DNA of 64,000 nucleotides, taken from Branchiostoma belcheri. Taxonomy: Eukaryota > Chordata > Leptocardii > Amphioxiformes > Branchiostomatidae. Positions within the stretch are counted from its first letter, which is position 1. Every line of letters begins with the position of its first letter. The notes beneath the pieces are model-generated. The model had not been told where the DNA came from, made no database searches, and saw only the letters and a program-made list of their open reading frames with translations. Positions 22,601-30,069 of this stretch are shown here, one piece after another. The stretch covers positions 79,945 through 143,944 of the forward strand of contig NW_017802935.1 in the NCBI RefSeq assembly GCF_001625305.1. The letters run 5' to 3'. Both the position numbers and the translations under genes were made by a program.

Positions 22601-23822
22601 GAATGCTACTCTGTTTATAACACTCTGTTCTACACCCTGGTTTTACATTTGGTGAGACTCAGTTGGTTACTGGAGCGAGTGGTGCGCTCAGTTGTGGTGC
22701 CCCTCCTTGTTGCGGTAGCCAGTGTTGGAAGCTAGTCTCCACCAGACTTCTTTGCGGGCTGAATAAATCGTAGAAATCGGCCTAAAAAGGGCAAATGGAG
22801 CTTCTCTGGCCGGCTACCTTCTCATGCCAATATCTACGATTTATTCAGCCCGCAAAAGAAGTCTGGTGGAGACTAATTGGAAGTCCTTCGAACGGAGAAC
22901 TTTGCTAGCAAAATTCAGGCAAAGTACCTGTAGTCGGTACAGTAGAAGCTTGCGGGGATCCTGCCGTTAGGAGTGTTCCACGTCCCCTCCCCGCTCATCA
23001 GCTCGTTGTTGTCGATCGCGTGCTGGTCGCACTCGCCAGCGTTACTGGACAGCCGCCAGCCCATGCGGTAGTTACAGTGGACCTAAGCCGGTTAAGAACA
23101 AGATGGTAAGGTGGTCTTGTATTTTGGGTTATTGACTTGGAATCTAAAGGTTCTGGGTTCGAATCTCTAGCAGGTCGAATGTTGCGCCCCTGGGAAAGTT
23201 CTTTACATCTCAGCCATACCTAGAAGAGGAATTTGAAGAACCCACCACATTAAAGTGAAGATGGATAGCCCTTATTTTTTTTATTGTACAGTCATGCAAA
23301 GGTAATACTAACGTACTTATACATTGACAAGACTTATGATACTGATCTAAAACATAGGTTCTAATTATAAAACCACTCTAATACAACGGTTTGGCTTCTT
23401 CTCATCTCTTGTTATGCTGGATATACATGCATAGGTTGAGATGGTGGCGTAGGTTGAGTAACATAGCCTGATTAAAACGCACACGAAATGTTAGATGTGT
23501 GGTTGTGCGTTGTGACAGCTACTTTGTTGTTTGGTGATGGCGGTTATGAAGAACAAAGCATCTAATTGATTGAAACTTATTTTCCCTATGGGTTAAGAAT
23601 AAGAGATGCCATCAAAACCTACAGATACCATTTAACTAGTTTAACTTTTATTAGGAAGGCCTGGTGGAGGCTACACCCTTGTATCTGTATTGTAAAAAGT
23701 CTTACCAGGTCCGTGTCGTCCATGTCAGGTGTACAGGAGATGGTCCCGCCCCGGAAGTGGGACGCGTCCACAGACGCAGCTGCCAGGAGGGCGACGAAGA
23801 CGGCAACGCTTGGTCCCAACAT
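6701..23822 (-). CDS. ZP-domain, cbEGF type I membrane protein (complete)
   Basis: Exons in transcript order: 23822-23706, 23082-22928, 22048-21944, 21557-21405, 20945-20807, 19822-19672, 18053-17915, 15749-15588, 14614-14575 (±1), 13997-13863, 13358-13236, 12731-12606, 12186-12064, 11662-11537, 11016-10841, 10449-10340, 9595-9439, 9016-8871, 8644-8482, 7871-7772, 6870-6701. All phases join to a 938-residue ORF. The order is signal peptide ([20 protein letters not shown]); a conserved Cys-rich extracellular region (~22-387); five EGF-like modules (~388-598), four with a D-x-D/N-E-C calcium-binding start; ZP domain (~599-855); dibasic furin-type RRKR site (856-859); TM helix (~891-915); and a basic tail. 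ZP domains polymerise extracellularly after furin release; that role is inferred. I do not recognise an orthologue. The start has a good Kozak context (CACCATGT), with a splice acceptor 13 bp upstream. Confidence 0.88.
6903..7157. mobile_element. Foldback Penelope-like remnant, copy 3
   Basis: Nearly perfect inverted arms of about 110 bp around a short GTCATGTGGCTTC centre. The arms carry GATCCAACACGAAG, CTCTCACCTAGAGC and CTCAGTAGACTGACCC and their complements. It lies in the last intron of the ZP-domain gene. Confidence 0.8.
7500..7762 (+). repeat. LINE-tail minisatellite, ~45-bp unit, four copies
   Basis: The unit AAGCTGGTGTGTTACGCCGA + AGGGCGGTTATACCGGC + TATACAGATACAG is repeated four times, preceded by GCCGCCACGCCGCGTGCCTG. 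The whole block matches the tail of the LINE at 2190-2275, so a LINE 3' tail has been tandemly amplified. It ends 10 bp before the exon at 7772. Confidence 0.85.
7772..11016 (-). CDS. ZP domain exons and furin site
   Basis: Exons 11016-10841, 10449-10340, 9595-9439, 9016-8871, 8644-8482 and 7871-7772. ZP-N begins near [16 protein letters not shown] and continues through YSKCKYERE, whose codon is split across an intron (AA|gtacgt). ZP-C includes [14 protein letters not shown]..., and [10 protein letters not shown], the usual C-terminal ZP cysteine pattern. The last of these exons has [10 protein letters not shown], a consensus furin cleavage site located as expected just after the ZP module and before the TM helix. 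The intron after exon 8482-8644 begins GTTTGT inside a microsatellite. Confidence 0.86.
8383..8481 (-). repeat. (GTTT)n array at a splice donor plus copied exon end
   Basis: On the transcript strand, exon 8644-8482 ends CAG and is followed immediately by ~11 GTTT units. A diverged copy of the last ~60 bp of the same exon (8383-8443; CACTGTGAGGTGGAGGTGTG) lies beyond the array. The copy has an in-frame TAG at the equivalent of the donor CAG. Confidence 0.85.
9668..9905. repeat. GCGTAGAGCG-rich repeat, copy 1
   Basis: Contains at least six spaced variants of CGTAGAGCGTA plus ATTTTGCGTAGAGC and ends GAGCGTTGTCGGGACCCCCC. A second copy is at 11841-11996 in another intron of the same gene. No ORF, and no terminal repeats seen. 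Confidence 0.75.
11537..13997 (-). CDS. Five EGF-like module exons
   Basis: One module per exon, all phase 1-1: 13997-13863 ([20 protein letters not shown]), 13358-13236 ([20 protein letters not shown]), 12731-12606 ([20 protein letters not shown]), 12186-12064 ([20 protein letters not shown]), 11662-11537 ([20 protein letters not shown]). Each has six cysteines. The D-[IVF]-[DN]-E-C start and the later aromatic/Gly positions fit the calcium-binding EGF class; the third has DDC in place of DEC. The symmetrical phase 1 boundaries are those expected for exon-shuffled modules. Confidence 0.92.
11841..11996. repeat. GCGTAGAGCG-rich repeat, copy 2
   Basis: Matches the 3' two-thirds of 9668-9905: AATTCAGCGTAGAG, CATTTTGCGTAGAGC, and the terminal AGAGCGTTGTCGGGACCCCC. 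It sits next to a half-copy of the CTCCACCAG element (from ~11697). Confidence 0.75.
12836..12957 (+). repeat. (CA)n microsatellite
   Basis: About 120 bp of CA dinucleotides with scattered CG and TG interruptions, in an intron between EGF exons. Confidence 0.95.
13443..13530. mobile_element. Short foldback element, TAGCCGTGGCGAC ends
   Basis: Starts CTAGCCGTGGCGACTAG and ends GGCTTGCCACGG; internally ATCCTTTTGTAT pairs with ACACAAAAGG. The ends resemble the 87-bp hairpin at 15910-15996. Confidence 0.5.
14575..23822 (-). CDS. Signal peptide and conserved Cys-rich ectodomain exons
   Basis: Exons 23822 down to 14575 encode ~387 residues. The mature N-terminus begins [16 protein letters not shown]. 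Later landmarks are [43 protein letters not shown], the acidic [54 protein letters not shown] and [10 protein letters not shown] recall this order of motifs in uncharacterised secreted proteins of amphioxus, molluscs and other invertebrates, but no named family. Cysteine content and N-glycosylation sequons (NAT, NVT, NGT, NIT) fit an extracellular fold. Exon 17915-18053 has a partial second copy downstream at 17694-17764 in the same splice phase. Confidence 0.78.
15131..15465. mobile_element. Foldback Penelope-like remnant with coding relic, copy 4
   Basis: Diverged left arm (CTGGCCTTCCTCAGTAGACT) and better right arm (CTCACTGGGTCAGTC to GTGTTGG). Between them the + strand reads [20 protein letters not shown] in one frame, matching the 'KEAI-IR...P-LNRD-G' stretch near the end of Penelope-like GIY-YIG proteins, as I recall them. 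Confidence 0.7.
15901..16005. mobile_element. 87-bp near-perfect hairpin MITE with 9-bp target duplication
   Basis: Element 15910-15996: 37-bp arms (TAGCCGGGGCGACTC... and its complement, one mismatch) around a 13-bp loop. It is flanked on both sides by GTATCAAAG (15901-15909 and 15997-16005), a perfect 9-bp target-site duplication. Confidence 0.9.
16190..17570 (+). mobile_element. RTE-like LINE reverse transcriptase, 5' truncated
   Basis: An open frame of about 450 codons inserted antisense in an intron of the ZP-domain gene. RT motifs in order: [45 protein letters not shown] (catalytic YADD intact), [10 protein letters not shown]. The C-terminal region has [11 protein letters not shown] and [13 protein letters not shown], then TGA and a TGATGATGATG tail, which suggests the RTE clade. 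There is no endonuclease domain and no credible ATG, so it is a truncated copy, but the RT frame has no stop or frameshift, implying recent insertion. Confidence 0.9.
17585..17645 (+). repeat. LINE-tail fragment
   Basis: AGATACAGAAGGTGGTGTGTTACGC with CGTAAACCGGCTATACAGA: one unit of the same LINE tail seen at 2190 and 7500. It lies directly 3' of the RTE-like element. Confidence 0.7.
17694..17764 (-). repeat. Partial second copy of exon 17915-18053
   Basis: Repeats the exon's 3' end (GGCCGGGGACAGGGTGGT, then TACCATGCAGTTATAGAGGC), with a 13-bp net deletion, and has its own donor (GAGCAAG|gtatgg). The splice phase is the same as the upstream copy, so either donor joins in frame to exon 15749-15588 (Thr-Ile or Ser-Ile). 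Confidence 0.8.
17765..17914 (-). repeat. (GTGA)n array starting at a splice donor
   Basis: About 37 tetranucleotide units (one TCTC interruption near 17837). On the transcript strand the exon ends GGAGCTAC and the array begins at once as GTGAGTGAGTGAG, so every unit is a GTGAGT consensus 5' splice site. Confidence 0.95.
18054..19071. other. Intron with no recognised gene
   Basis: Holds a purine-rich GGAGGAGAAGG stretch (18720-18762) and a hairpin at ~18780-18811 (CACCACACCAC TTCG TGGTGTGGTG). The 256-codon frame across 18692-19462 runs through CA repeats and is not credible. Confidence 0.5.
19071..19168 (+). repeat. (CA)n microsatellite
   Basis: CA dinucleotide run with ATACATGTATAC interruptions. 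Confidence 0.93.
19168..19320. mobile_element. GC-rich foldback element
   Basis: Left end ATACAACACGGGGTATTCCG pairs with right end CGGAATACACCGTGTTGTAT; the intervening arms (GCCCGAGGTACCAGCCC / GGGCTGGGACCGAGGGC) also pair. It is GC-rich relative to its surroundings. Confidence 0.65.
19605..19662 (+). repeat. (CA)n microsatellite beside splice donor
   Basis: CACACA run ending about 10 bp from the donor of exon 19822-19672. Confidence 0.93.
19829..20670 (-). repeat. Telomere-like (CTAACC)n array with copied exon start
   Basis: The + strand shows GTTAGT units (19845-19895), then GTTAGG/GCTAGG hexamers to 20670, with a higher-order period of ~120-150 bp marked by AGGGCTAAGGGTTAGTG at about 20190, 20328, 20478 and 20600. 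On the transcript strand it is CTAACC repeats just upstream of the acceptor CTATAG|GACACC. Bases 19935-20003 are a copy of the first ~65 bp of exon 19822-19672 with the same acceptor. Confidence 0.9.
21600..21775. repeat. CCAGAACCGTGCCTG repeat cluster
   Basis: At least five copies, in both orientations, of TCCAGAACCGTGCCTGG-like words (including AGGCACGGTTCTGGATAG). The same words recur near 12285-12500, 23905-24035 and 26250-26375. Confidence 0.7.
22075..22410. mobile_element. Foldback Penelope-like remnant with coding relic, copy 5
   Basis: Arms GTTGGTAGTTACATGTTTAA...CTCACCTAGAG and CTACTGAGGAAGACCAGAG...TAGGTGAG. The centre reads [21 protein letters not shown] on the + strand. It starts 27 bp beyond exon 22048-21944. 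Confidence 0.75.
22733..22875. mobile_element. 143-bp foldback MITE, CTCCACCAG family
   Basis: Ends TAGTCTCCACCAGACTTCTT and AAGAAGTCTGGTGGAGACTA are exact complements, continuing to GCGGGCTGAATAAATCGTAGA (~40-bp arms). Confidence 0.85.
23127..23290 (+). mobile_element. tRNA-derived SINE remnant
   Basis: Contains a B-box-like GGTTCTGGGTTCGAATCTC, followed by SINE body words (CTGGGAAAGTTCTTTACATC). No complete tRNA fold. Confidence 0.5.
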
Positions 23823-23904
23823 GGTGATATCCTTCTATTTAAAAAAAAGTAGAAACAGAAGACTCGTCAACATGGTTTGTTTCATACAGCTGTTTGCATG
23901 GTCA

Positions 23905-24035
23905 GTCGCATGCTGTATCCAGAAGCGAGCCTATCTAGTTCTATGTCTGAAAGGTTAGGGTCAGGATCAGGCACGGTTGTGGAAAGTCTCCGCATGCATA
24001 GATTTGCCCCAGGCACGGTTCTATCCAGAACCTTG
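23905..24035. repeat. CCAGAACCGTGCCTG repeat cluster, copy 2
   Basis: ATCCAGAAGCGAGCCTATC, GGCACGGTTGTGGAAAGTC and GGCACGGTTCTATCCAGAAC in mixed orientation. Confidence 0.6.
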
Positions 24036-24429
24036 AACTATAAACGACAGGTAGACCATCGTCCACAGGTCAGAAAACTTGTCGAAACGTGGCGTCTTTT
24101 TTTGAAGATCACAACTAGTTCCCACTTACGTATTGCATGTCCAACTTGCGAGGGTTGCAAAGAACTTGTGAGGAATAATTCCTACGTTGGATAATGAAAG
24201 AGTCTCATTCACTCTGACATTGTCACGGTCGTGTTTGCCGACACGTGTGTCAGTATGCATATTCACGCGGCACATAACGTAACTAAAGACCTGGTTGTTT
24301 GCGGAAAGGGCGTCAACTTAAAAGTTGTTCAAAAGTTCTCATTGACATACTGTCAAAAAAATCACCCAAAAGGAACTTTTAAAAGCTGTATTGCGTCAAT
24401 GAATCGTTAAACATCCAGGTAATGAGATA

Positions 24430-24542
24430 CTCACAGAAACAGTTACTCAAGCAACTGGATAGATTTTACAAACTGTCGAAAAGTATTGGATGCTACTTTA
24501 AACGTCTGACATTTTTGCAAAATCTATCCAGTTGCTTGAGTT
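24430..24542. repeat. Inverted repeat flanking a LINE 3' end
   Basis: ACTCAAGCAACTGGATAGAT at 24446 is matched by ATCTATCCAGTTGCTTGAGT near 24522. It borders the tail of the LINE at 24543. Confidence 0.75.
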
Positions 24543-24913
24543 TCAAGTTTATTTATTTCACCAGGGCATACCTCAGATCAGTTGATCTGATTTTCAGGTA
24601 TCCCTGGGCACACATTAAAAATAACATTACACAAGTTCAACGCAACAATATACAACAAATATTACAAACATTTACATATTATACAAAACAATCACAGTAT
24701 ACAATATAGGCACATTTCATCTGCGGTCATCTACAGTCCGTCTTTAAATGCTGACGTTGCTGTCAGTTGCCGCTGGTCAGCAGCAAGACTGTTCCACAGG
24801 ACAGGCCCTTGGTACTGCAGACTGCCCTTGAGAGATTCCACATGTGCTTTGGGAGTGAGCTTGAGCATGTGCTTGAGTAACTGTTTCCATGTGTATGCTC
24901 TAGCTTGTTTCAC
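24543..24913 (-). mobile_element. LINE 3' end, RT C-terminus
   Basis: The minus strand encodes a stretch ending YQGPVLWNSLAADQRQLTAT... then a stop, the typical end of a CR1/Jockey-type ORF2. It is followed by an untranslated tail with CCTGGTGAAATAAATAAAC. Confidence 0.75.
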
Positions 24914-26413
24914 TCACACAAGCCCCGTTTTAATTGGGGAATAACAAACTAAAAAAAAGAAGGAAAACTAGACAGGAGGGACAAGATTTTTCTTAATTAT
25001 TTTCTTTTTTTGTAGCTTTTTGACGTTTACTAAGACATAGAAAAAGGAAATAAGACAGAAAAGGGATGTGTCAAGCTACCCAACTCCAGTCCGACTTTCG
25101 ACATTATACTATGCTGAGTCAACAGTTACATACAAGATACAACCGTACACTTGTGGCCCTTAATGTCCACTTTGAATAGTCGAATCAATTAGGGGACGTT
25201 TGCATTCAGTCACACAGACGTCTGCAACAACTACGCGGAAGAACTGCGTCAAGGTAAGTTGACAAACCGCCTTACGATAGCCGTTGCCATGGCGACTGTT
25301 GCTAGGAGGCCATTGCCGCCTGAAGGAACGCAGGTGACCTACTTGTAAGATCAAAAGCCAACACCTAGCTGTAGAACCATTACCGTTGCACCCCAGAACT
25401 TTAATTATAAAACACTACTTTTATAATGTGCGAAGACATCATTGACGTCGTTGAGTTATAGCCAATTTAAGGCCCAACGTAGGAATTAACTTCAGTGTTA
25501 TTCAAACCGTGTCAATATACATGTACTTGCAAGGCAGTATGGACCATGCAGACGGAGGTTTCAAAATGCTCCAAAAGACAACGGCTAATCTGGCTATCTA
25601 AAAGAACGAATAACAAATATGTACTCAATGCAAAATGAAAGAAATAAAACCACCTCGCCAACCAACGGTCCTTAACAACCAGCCGACAACGCATTATAAC
25701 AAATGTAACGTCACTACTACTACTACTGGTGGGGCACTGGTTTAATAAAGTTGCCATTGACATTCAATGTAATCACATTATTTCGTGGTCTACCGTGAGA
25801 AGCCAGTTGTCTCGCCCAGTTTCACACTGAGGAACGTAGCGGCATAAAATGATGTCGTACGAGGCGGTCACATTCGTCGTAGGCCGTCGTTAATCTCCAA
25901 GCAGATCCCTTTCGGTGGCAAAAAGATAGTATCAAATTGGCCAGGCAGTATCCATTAGCCAGAGACGCTCCGCGGCCACCGACGGGGGTCAGGACAAAAA
26001 AAAGGCCATATATAAAAAGGTAACGATCATTCCCCTAAAACCTCTGCTTGGAGAGTAGGCCGTCGTAAGACTTTGACACCGTAAAAGTTTCAGGCTGAGG
26101 CTGTGATGGAACAAATTTCGGACAAAAATCTAAGACAACCCTTTTCCGTAAGACATTTGTACGACATGATGAAAGACTATCCCAAGAATAATTTCTCAGT
26201 TTGCGACGGAAGTTGTCTTTCGTACAACAAATGTGACTGGGATATCTGTATCGTATCCAGAACCGTGCCTGTCTAGTTCTAGTCCCGAATGGGTTAGGGT
26301 TAGGATCAAGCACGGTTCTGGATAATCTCTGTAGATTTACCCCAGGCACGGGCTATCTAGAACTGTGCCTAAGCAATTCTGGCTTACAACACGGACCTGT
26401 ACTTCGAGCTTAC
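24914..26413. other. Upstream intron of ZP-domain gene; no gene recognised
   Basis: Only short chance ORFs. Another CCAGAACCGTGCC cluster lies at 26250-26375 in mixed orientation. No other structure could be supported. Confidence 0.45.
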
Positions 26414-26515
26414 CTGTACTCCGGTGGAGTGAAGGGGTCTTGCGAGGTGCGAGTGTGGTCCCGGTTTGCAAGGGACTGGGCGTCGTCGCGCACTTAGTCG
26501 TGATTTAGTACACTA
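26414..26515 (-). other. Probable 5' UTR exon of the ZP-domain gene
   Basis: On the minus strand CGGAGTACAG|gtaagc is a strong donor. The start-codon exon has an acceptor (TTTTAAATAG) 13 bp before its ATG, so an upstream non-coding exon is required. This is the best candidate; its 5' limit is a guess. Confidence 0.45.
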
Positions 26516-26794
26516 CAAAGAATGAATAAAGGGTCATTTCTCATCTTGTTCTCAATGCTCGCGCATTGTAAGTAAGCAAATACCAGATTATACCAGTCAA
26601 GTTTTTGTTTTCTCATCCTTCACGGTTCTTTTTGTTGTACGGTAGGCTAATTAGCGGGGAGGGAAACGTGACTCCATTTTGTGCGGGCAGACCGTGGTGA
26701 AGGTAAACCGCTGGCTTATCAAGCTATGACGTCCCTCAGTCAGACAGCCGAAACGGCACGTTCTCGTGTAGTAACGTTTATATTGAATCAGTGC

Positions 26795-27245
26795 CCACAG
26801 GCTCCTTGGAAATCGAAAAAGGGCGCCGGCGATATATGAAACTACCTGTGTCGAGGGGGATATGTAAATATTGCTCCTCAAATGCAGTGGAAGACGAAAT
26901 TCATTTCATCTCTAACTGTCCATTTTATGACGACATCAGAAAACAATCATTTACCACCGTGTCCAAAATGCTCCTTTACTTCCCCACCATTCCCTACCAC
27001 GAAGAAACAATTTTACTACTAAAATCAAAGAGCCCACATATAGAAGAAGTTGGTAAATTCGTCTTCCATTGCCTAAAAAGACGAAGTCAAACCCACTAAA
27101 ACTACCATGTATGTTGTAGAATATAATATAATGTTAGACGTAGATATAGTCTCACATACCACTGTATTTTCTTTCTCATGTTGTTTGTAACTGCAATTAG
27201 CCCTCGGGCATGTATTTACAATAAACTTTCACATTATATTGAAAC
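26795..27245 (+). mobile_element. LINE 3' end with CCHC-like finger
   Basis: The frame LEIEKGRRRYMKLPVSRGIC continues with KYCSSNAVEDEIHF and NCPF, the zinc-knuckle-like end of many LINE ORF2 proteins, and stops at 27099. The tail carries GCAATTAGCCCTCGGGCATG and AATAAA. The same tail occurs at 43560-43785, 44030-44215 (inverted) and 48840-48985. Confidence 0.8.
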
Positions 27246-27475
27246 CACAGTGCATTTAAACGGACCTAGTTACTTTAGTAATTCTTTCCAAACAGAGTCA
27301 GAGGCTTAGGCTTCGGTTTATCATGTTTACCGAAGGAAAACATGATGTTTTTGCTCAGTTTCCTTCCTCTTCTTCTCCAAACACTAACCTCTGGCCTCGA
27401 GGACGAATCTTGAAAAGAAAAGGGGGAGTAGTGTAACAGTGGGGGGTTCATAGGCGGCCGATGAGTCTAGACCTT

Positions 27476-27580
27476 TTCGGCCGAGTGGTTAGTTTGGCCT
27501 AGTGGCGTCGGAGTCTGAAGCTGGTGCTCGGGAGGTCGTGGGTTTGAACCCCGACCCGGGACCAGGGGTTTACATCTGTT
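27476..27580 (+). mobile_element. tRNA-derived SINE remnant
   Basis: A-box-like GGCCTAGTGGCGTCGGAGTC and B-box GGGTTTGAACCCC with ~50-bp spacing. The ends do not pair as a tRNA acceptor stem. Confidence 0.55.
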
Positions 27581-27884
27581 TCTACTCACTCCTCCTGTTT
27601 CTTACAACAGTACAAATGACAAGTGGAGCTTAGTGACAGGTATTGAAGTAGTGAGACTTGTGCTAGCTATTATTGTTTGAGTAATTAAGATATGTTAGGT
27701 TTTATTCGACATTAGGTCTTATTCAACAAATTTATTTTATTGTTTGTTATTTTCTTTATGTAGTTTGCCATACATTGTACCTTGTGCAATTGTCGTGCAA
27801 TAAAGTTCTTCTTTACTCAAAGAGAAACAGAAGACATAATCTATCTGGACTTCAGTGCCATACTGATAGGCGGCGCTTTTAAAC

Positions 27885-27994
27885 GAGATGACGTAATCAT
27901 TACAGGTTCGAGTCGAAATCAAAATGGCGACAGGCTGACGAAGAGGAAACTGCAGCGTAATATTCAGACGTCAAATAATCCCAAATACTGCAAG
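27885..27994 (+). promoter_or_regulatory. Probable RB1CC1 promoter and non-coding first exon
   Basis: A CRE-like TGACGTAA at 27889-27896 and a YY1-like CAAAATGGCGACAG at 27920-27933 are followed by a good donor (CTGCAAG|gtagga, exon end 27994). The ATG exon of RB1CC1 starts with an acceptor (CTCTTCCAG) before 29943, so an upstream non-coding exon is required. Position and motifs fit, but transcription is not shown. Confidence 0.5.
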
Positions 27995-28559
27995 GTAGGA
28001 GATTCACATGTTAACAGCCGACTACAAGAAGATATCCGTAATGTTTTTGTCGAGTTGCGTCCCTATATGTACAATAGTTGGCGCAAAATCTGTAATTTCT
28101 GGTGTTGTGTTTACATAAGACCAGCTGGTAGATGTACCTTGAATATTGAAAATCATTATCAAATTTGACCTCGGCACTCGTAAACAAGGACCGTTTTCTA
28201 AAATAACCTAGCCCTCTAATAGTCCAAGTGGTTAAGGCATGAAACTATGCAATGTCTTCAGTTGTATCGAGCCGTTTTCTTGGCTCAGGCGTGGTTATTA
28301 TTCGGTATTTTGTTTGGTATTTTTGTCTGTTTACGTCCGGTGTATGTTTTGACTGTAAGTAATTCAAAACACAGAGTACGTTCTGACTCAGCGACCAGCA
28401 AATGGTCATTCGATTGACCAGCTTTCGATTGACCTGTTACTCCTGTATAACATCGCACAGCGAAATTCGGAAATAATTTGGAACACAAACGACACAAACA
28501 TGCACGTTCTGTAAATTATTATTCTCCGCATATCAGTAGAATTATTTATTGGCTTTAGT

Positions 28560-28797
28560 ACAACGTTTCACAAAGACTGCTACAAATACTCATATTTTCC
28601 ACAAACTGTCAGAGATTGGAACATTTTGCCCCAAGAGATAACTGATACTGCGGAACCCACGAAGTTCAACGCTGCAGTACTTCAACACCTTAAAGAAGCA
28701 GCAATAGCGCATCGCACAGCTCCCCTGCACGCTTTACCCCAATCTAGGGGTGTTGTGCAGAATCCGTACAAGACAAGACAAGACAAGACAAGATCTA
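28560..28797 (+). mobile_element. LINE 3' end with (ACAAG)n tail
   Basis: Reads KYSYFPQTVRDWNILPQEIT..., a LINE ORF2 C-terminus, ending in ACAAGACAAGACAAGACAAG. 5' truncated. Confidence 0.78.
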
Positions 28798-29076
28798 ACG
28801 TTCGGGGATTTTCTTATGTTTGCATCATCATGCTTAGTCATAGCCATATGCCATTATGTCTCACCTGAAAGTTTAATTATCTAACTAACCTTTCTGCCAG
28901 CAATTTTCAATCATTGCCCAACATTTGGCTTTAGTTTGGTTGGCCTGTGCTTGGTGATGACAACCTTGTCCCTTGTGTGTTGTTAAGGCACGAATCTATC
29001 ATCCAAAAAACCCATTTAAGTTGGAATCGATTTCTAACTGCGAGACCATACGGTCCCTATCCATCCTTACAACTGG

Positions 29077-29180
29077 GGTCGTGTGGCGTAGCGGCAGAGC
29101 ATTCGGCTCGGAAGCAAGAGGTCACGGGTTCGAATCCTGCTTTACACAATTTTCCTCACTTCACTCAGGTGAAAATGAGC
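29077..29180 (+). mobile_element. tRNA-derived SINE head
   Basis: GTCGTGTGGCGTAGCGGCAG (A box) and CACGGGTTCGAATCCTG (B box). The same head, with a longer body, is at 44519-44733 and 55103-55325 on the minus strand. The 3' side does not pair with the 5' side, so it is not a tRNA gene. Confidence 0.7.
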
Positions 29181-29831
29181 ATGCCAGAATGATCATTATC
29201 ATGATCATGGGCATTAGAGGAAAATACCAACCAACTGCCCTGAATTCTAACACTGATGAACTGTGTCCGTAGAATGTGGATGGAATGTTGTGTTGTGAGC
29301 AACTTGCTTTAGGACAGGTGTACTATGTGTGCTGTTGTACCATACAGACATATACAAAGGAAGTCTTTGTGTGTACATGATGTGCCTTTCTTGAACAAAG
29401 GTCTTTTTCTAACAAAGGCACCTGCTCCAATATTTCTGGCACATGACAGTTATGTAGTCCAATATTTCATGTTGACTTGCTTTTGTTCCTATTTATATAT
29501 TTGGTTATTATCTGTTTAGTGATTGTGTGTTGTTTCAAGAGAAAAAAAAATTATCCCCATTTAAGCCAGTTTGCCTTGATTTTGAGAACATTTATAATGG
29601 TTTGTTCAATTATAAAAAAAAATCTGTTACAATAAACAATAATGTTACTAGCAGAAATACCAGTTTTGCCTGCAAATGCGAATTGTGACTGAACTGTCTG
29701 TCTTTCCAATGTTAGAGTTTAAAGAAGAGAATGACTTATATATAAACTTACAATCCTGTAATCATTTATCCAAAATGTTGTTTAGACTATTGTTTGTGAT
29801 CGAGTCATTGTTTTTTCACTTCTTTTCCCAG

Positions 29832-29880
29832 TCTCCAGTTATATCTACCACAAACAGTGATGTTGTTTACTGTTGTTTAG
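29832..29880 (+). repeat. Partial copy of the start of the RB1CC1 ATG exon
   Basis: TTTTCCCAG|TCTCCAGTTATATC... copies the acceptor and first ~45 bp of exon 29943-30137 (TCTTCCAG|TCTCCAGGTATATC), about 110 bp upstream. Confidence 0.75.
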
Positions 29881-30069
29881 TGTCTGAGGCCTTCAGTGTC
29901 ACCTTCAGTGTTGTTTGTGACTGACTCTATGTTCTCTTCCAGTCTCCAGGTATATCTATAACAGAAACAGTGATGTCTACTGTCTGAGTACTTCTGTGGC
30001 ACAAGAGACATCCAACCAACCTGCTTTATCAGTACTTGTGAAAGAGGCCTCGAAGAGAATAGCGTCGCC

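Larger units (their letters stand above)
27995..29942. other. RB1CC1 first intron (inferred); transposon debris
   Basis: Contains a LINE 3' end (28560-28797), a tRNA-derived SINE (29077-29180) and a copied exon start (29832-29880). No gene exon recognised. Confidence 0.5.

Noticed and set aside
29077-29150. Functional tRNA gene
   Set aside because: A and B boxes are present but acceptor and anticodon stems do not form; the same sequence heads a dispersed SINE.
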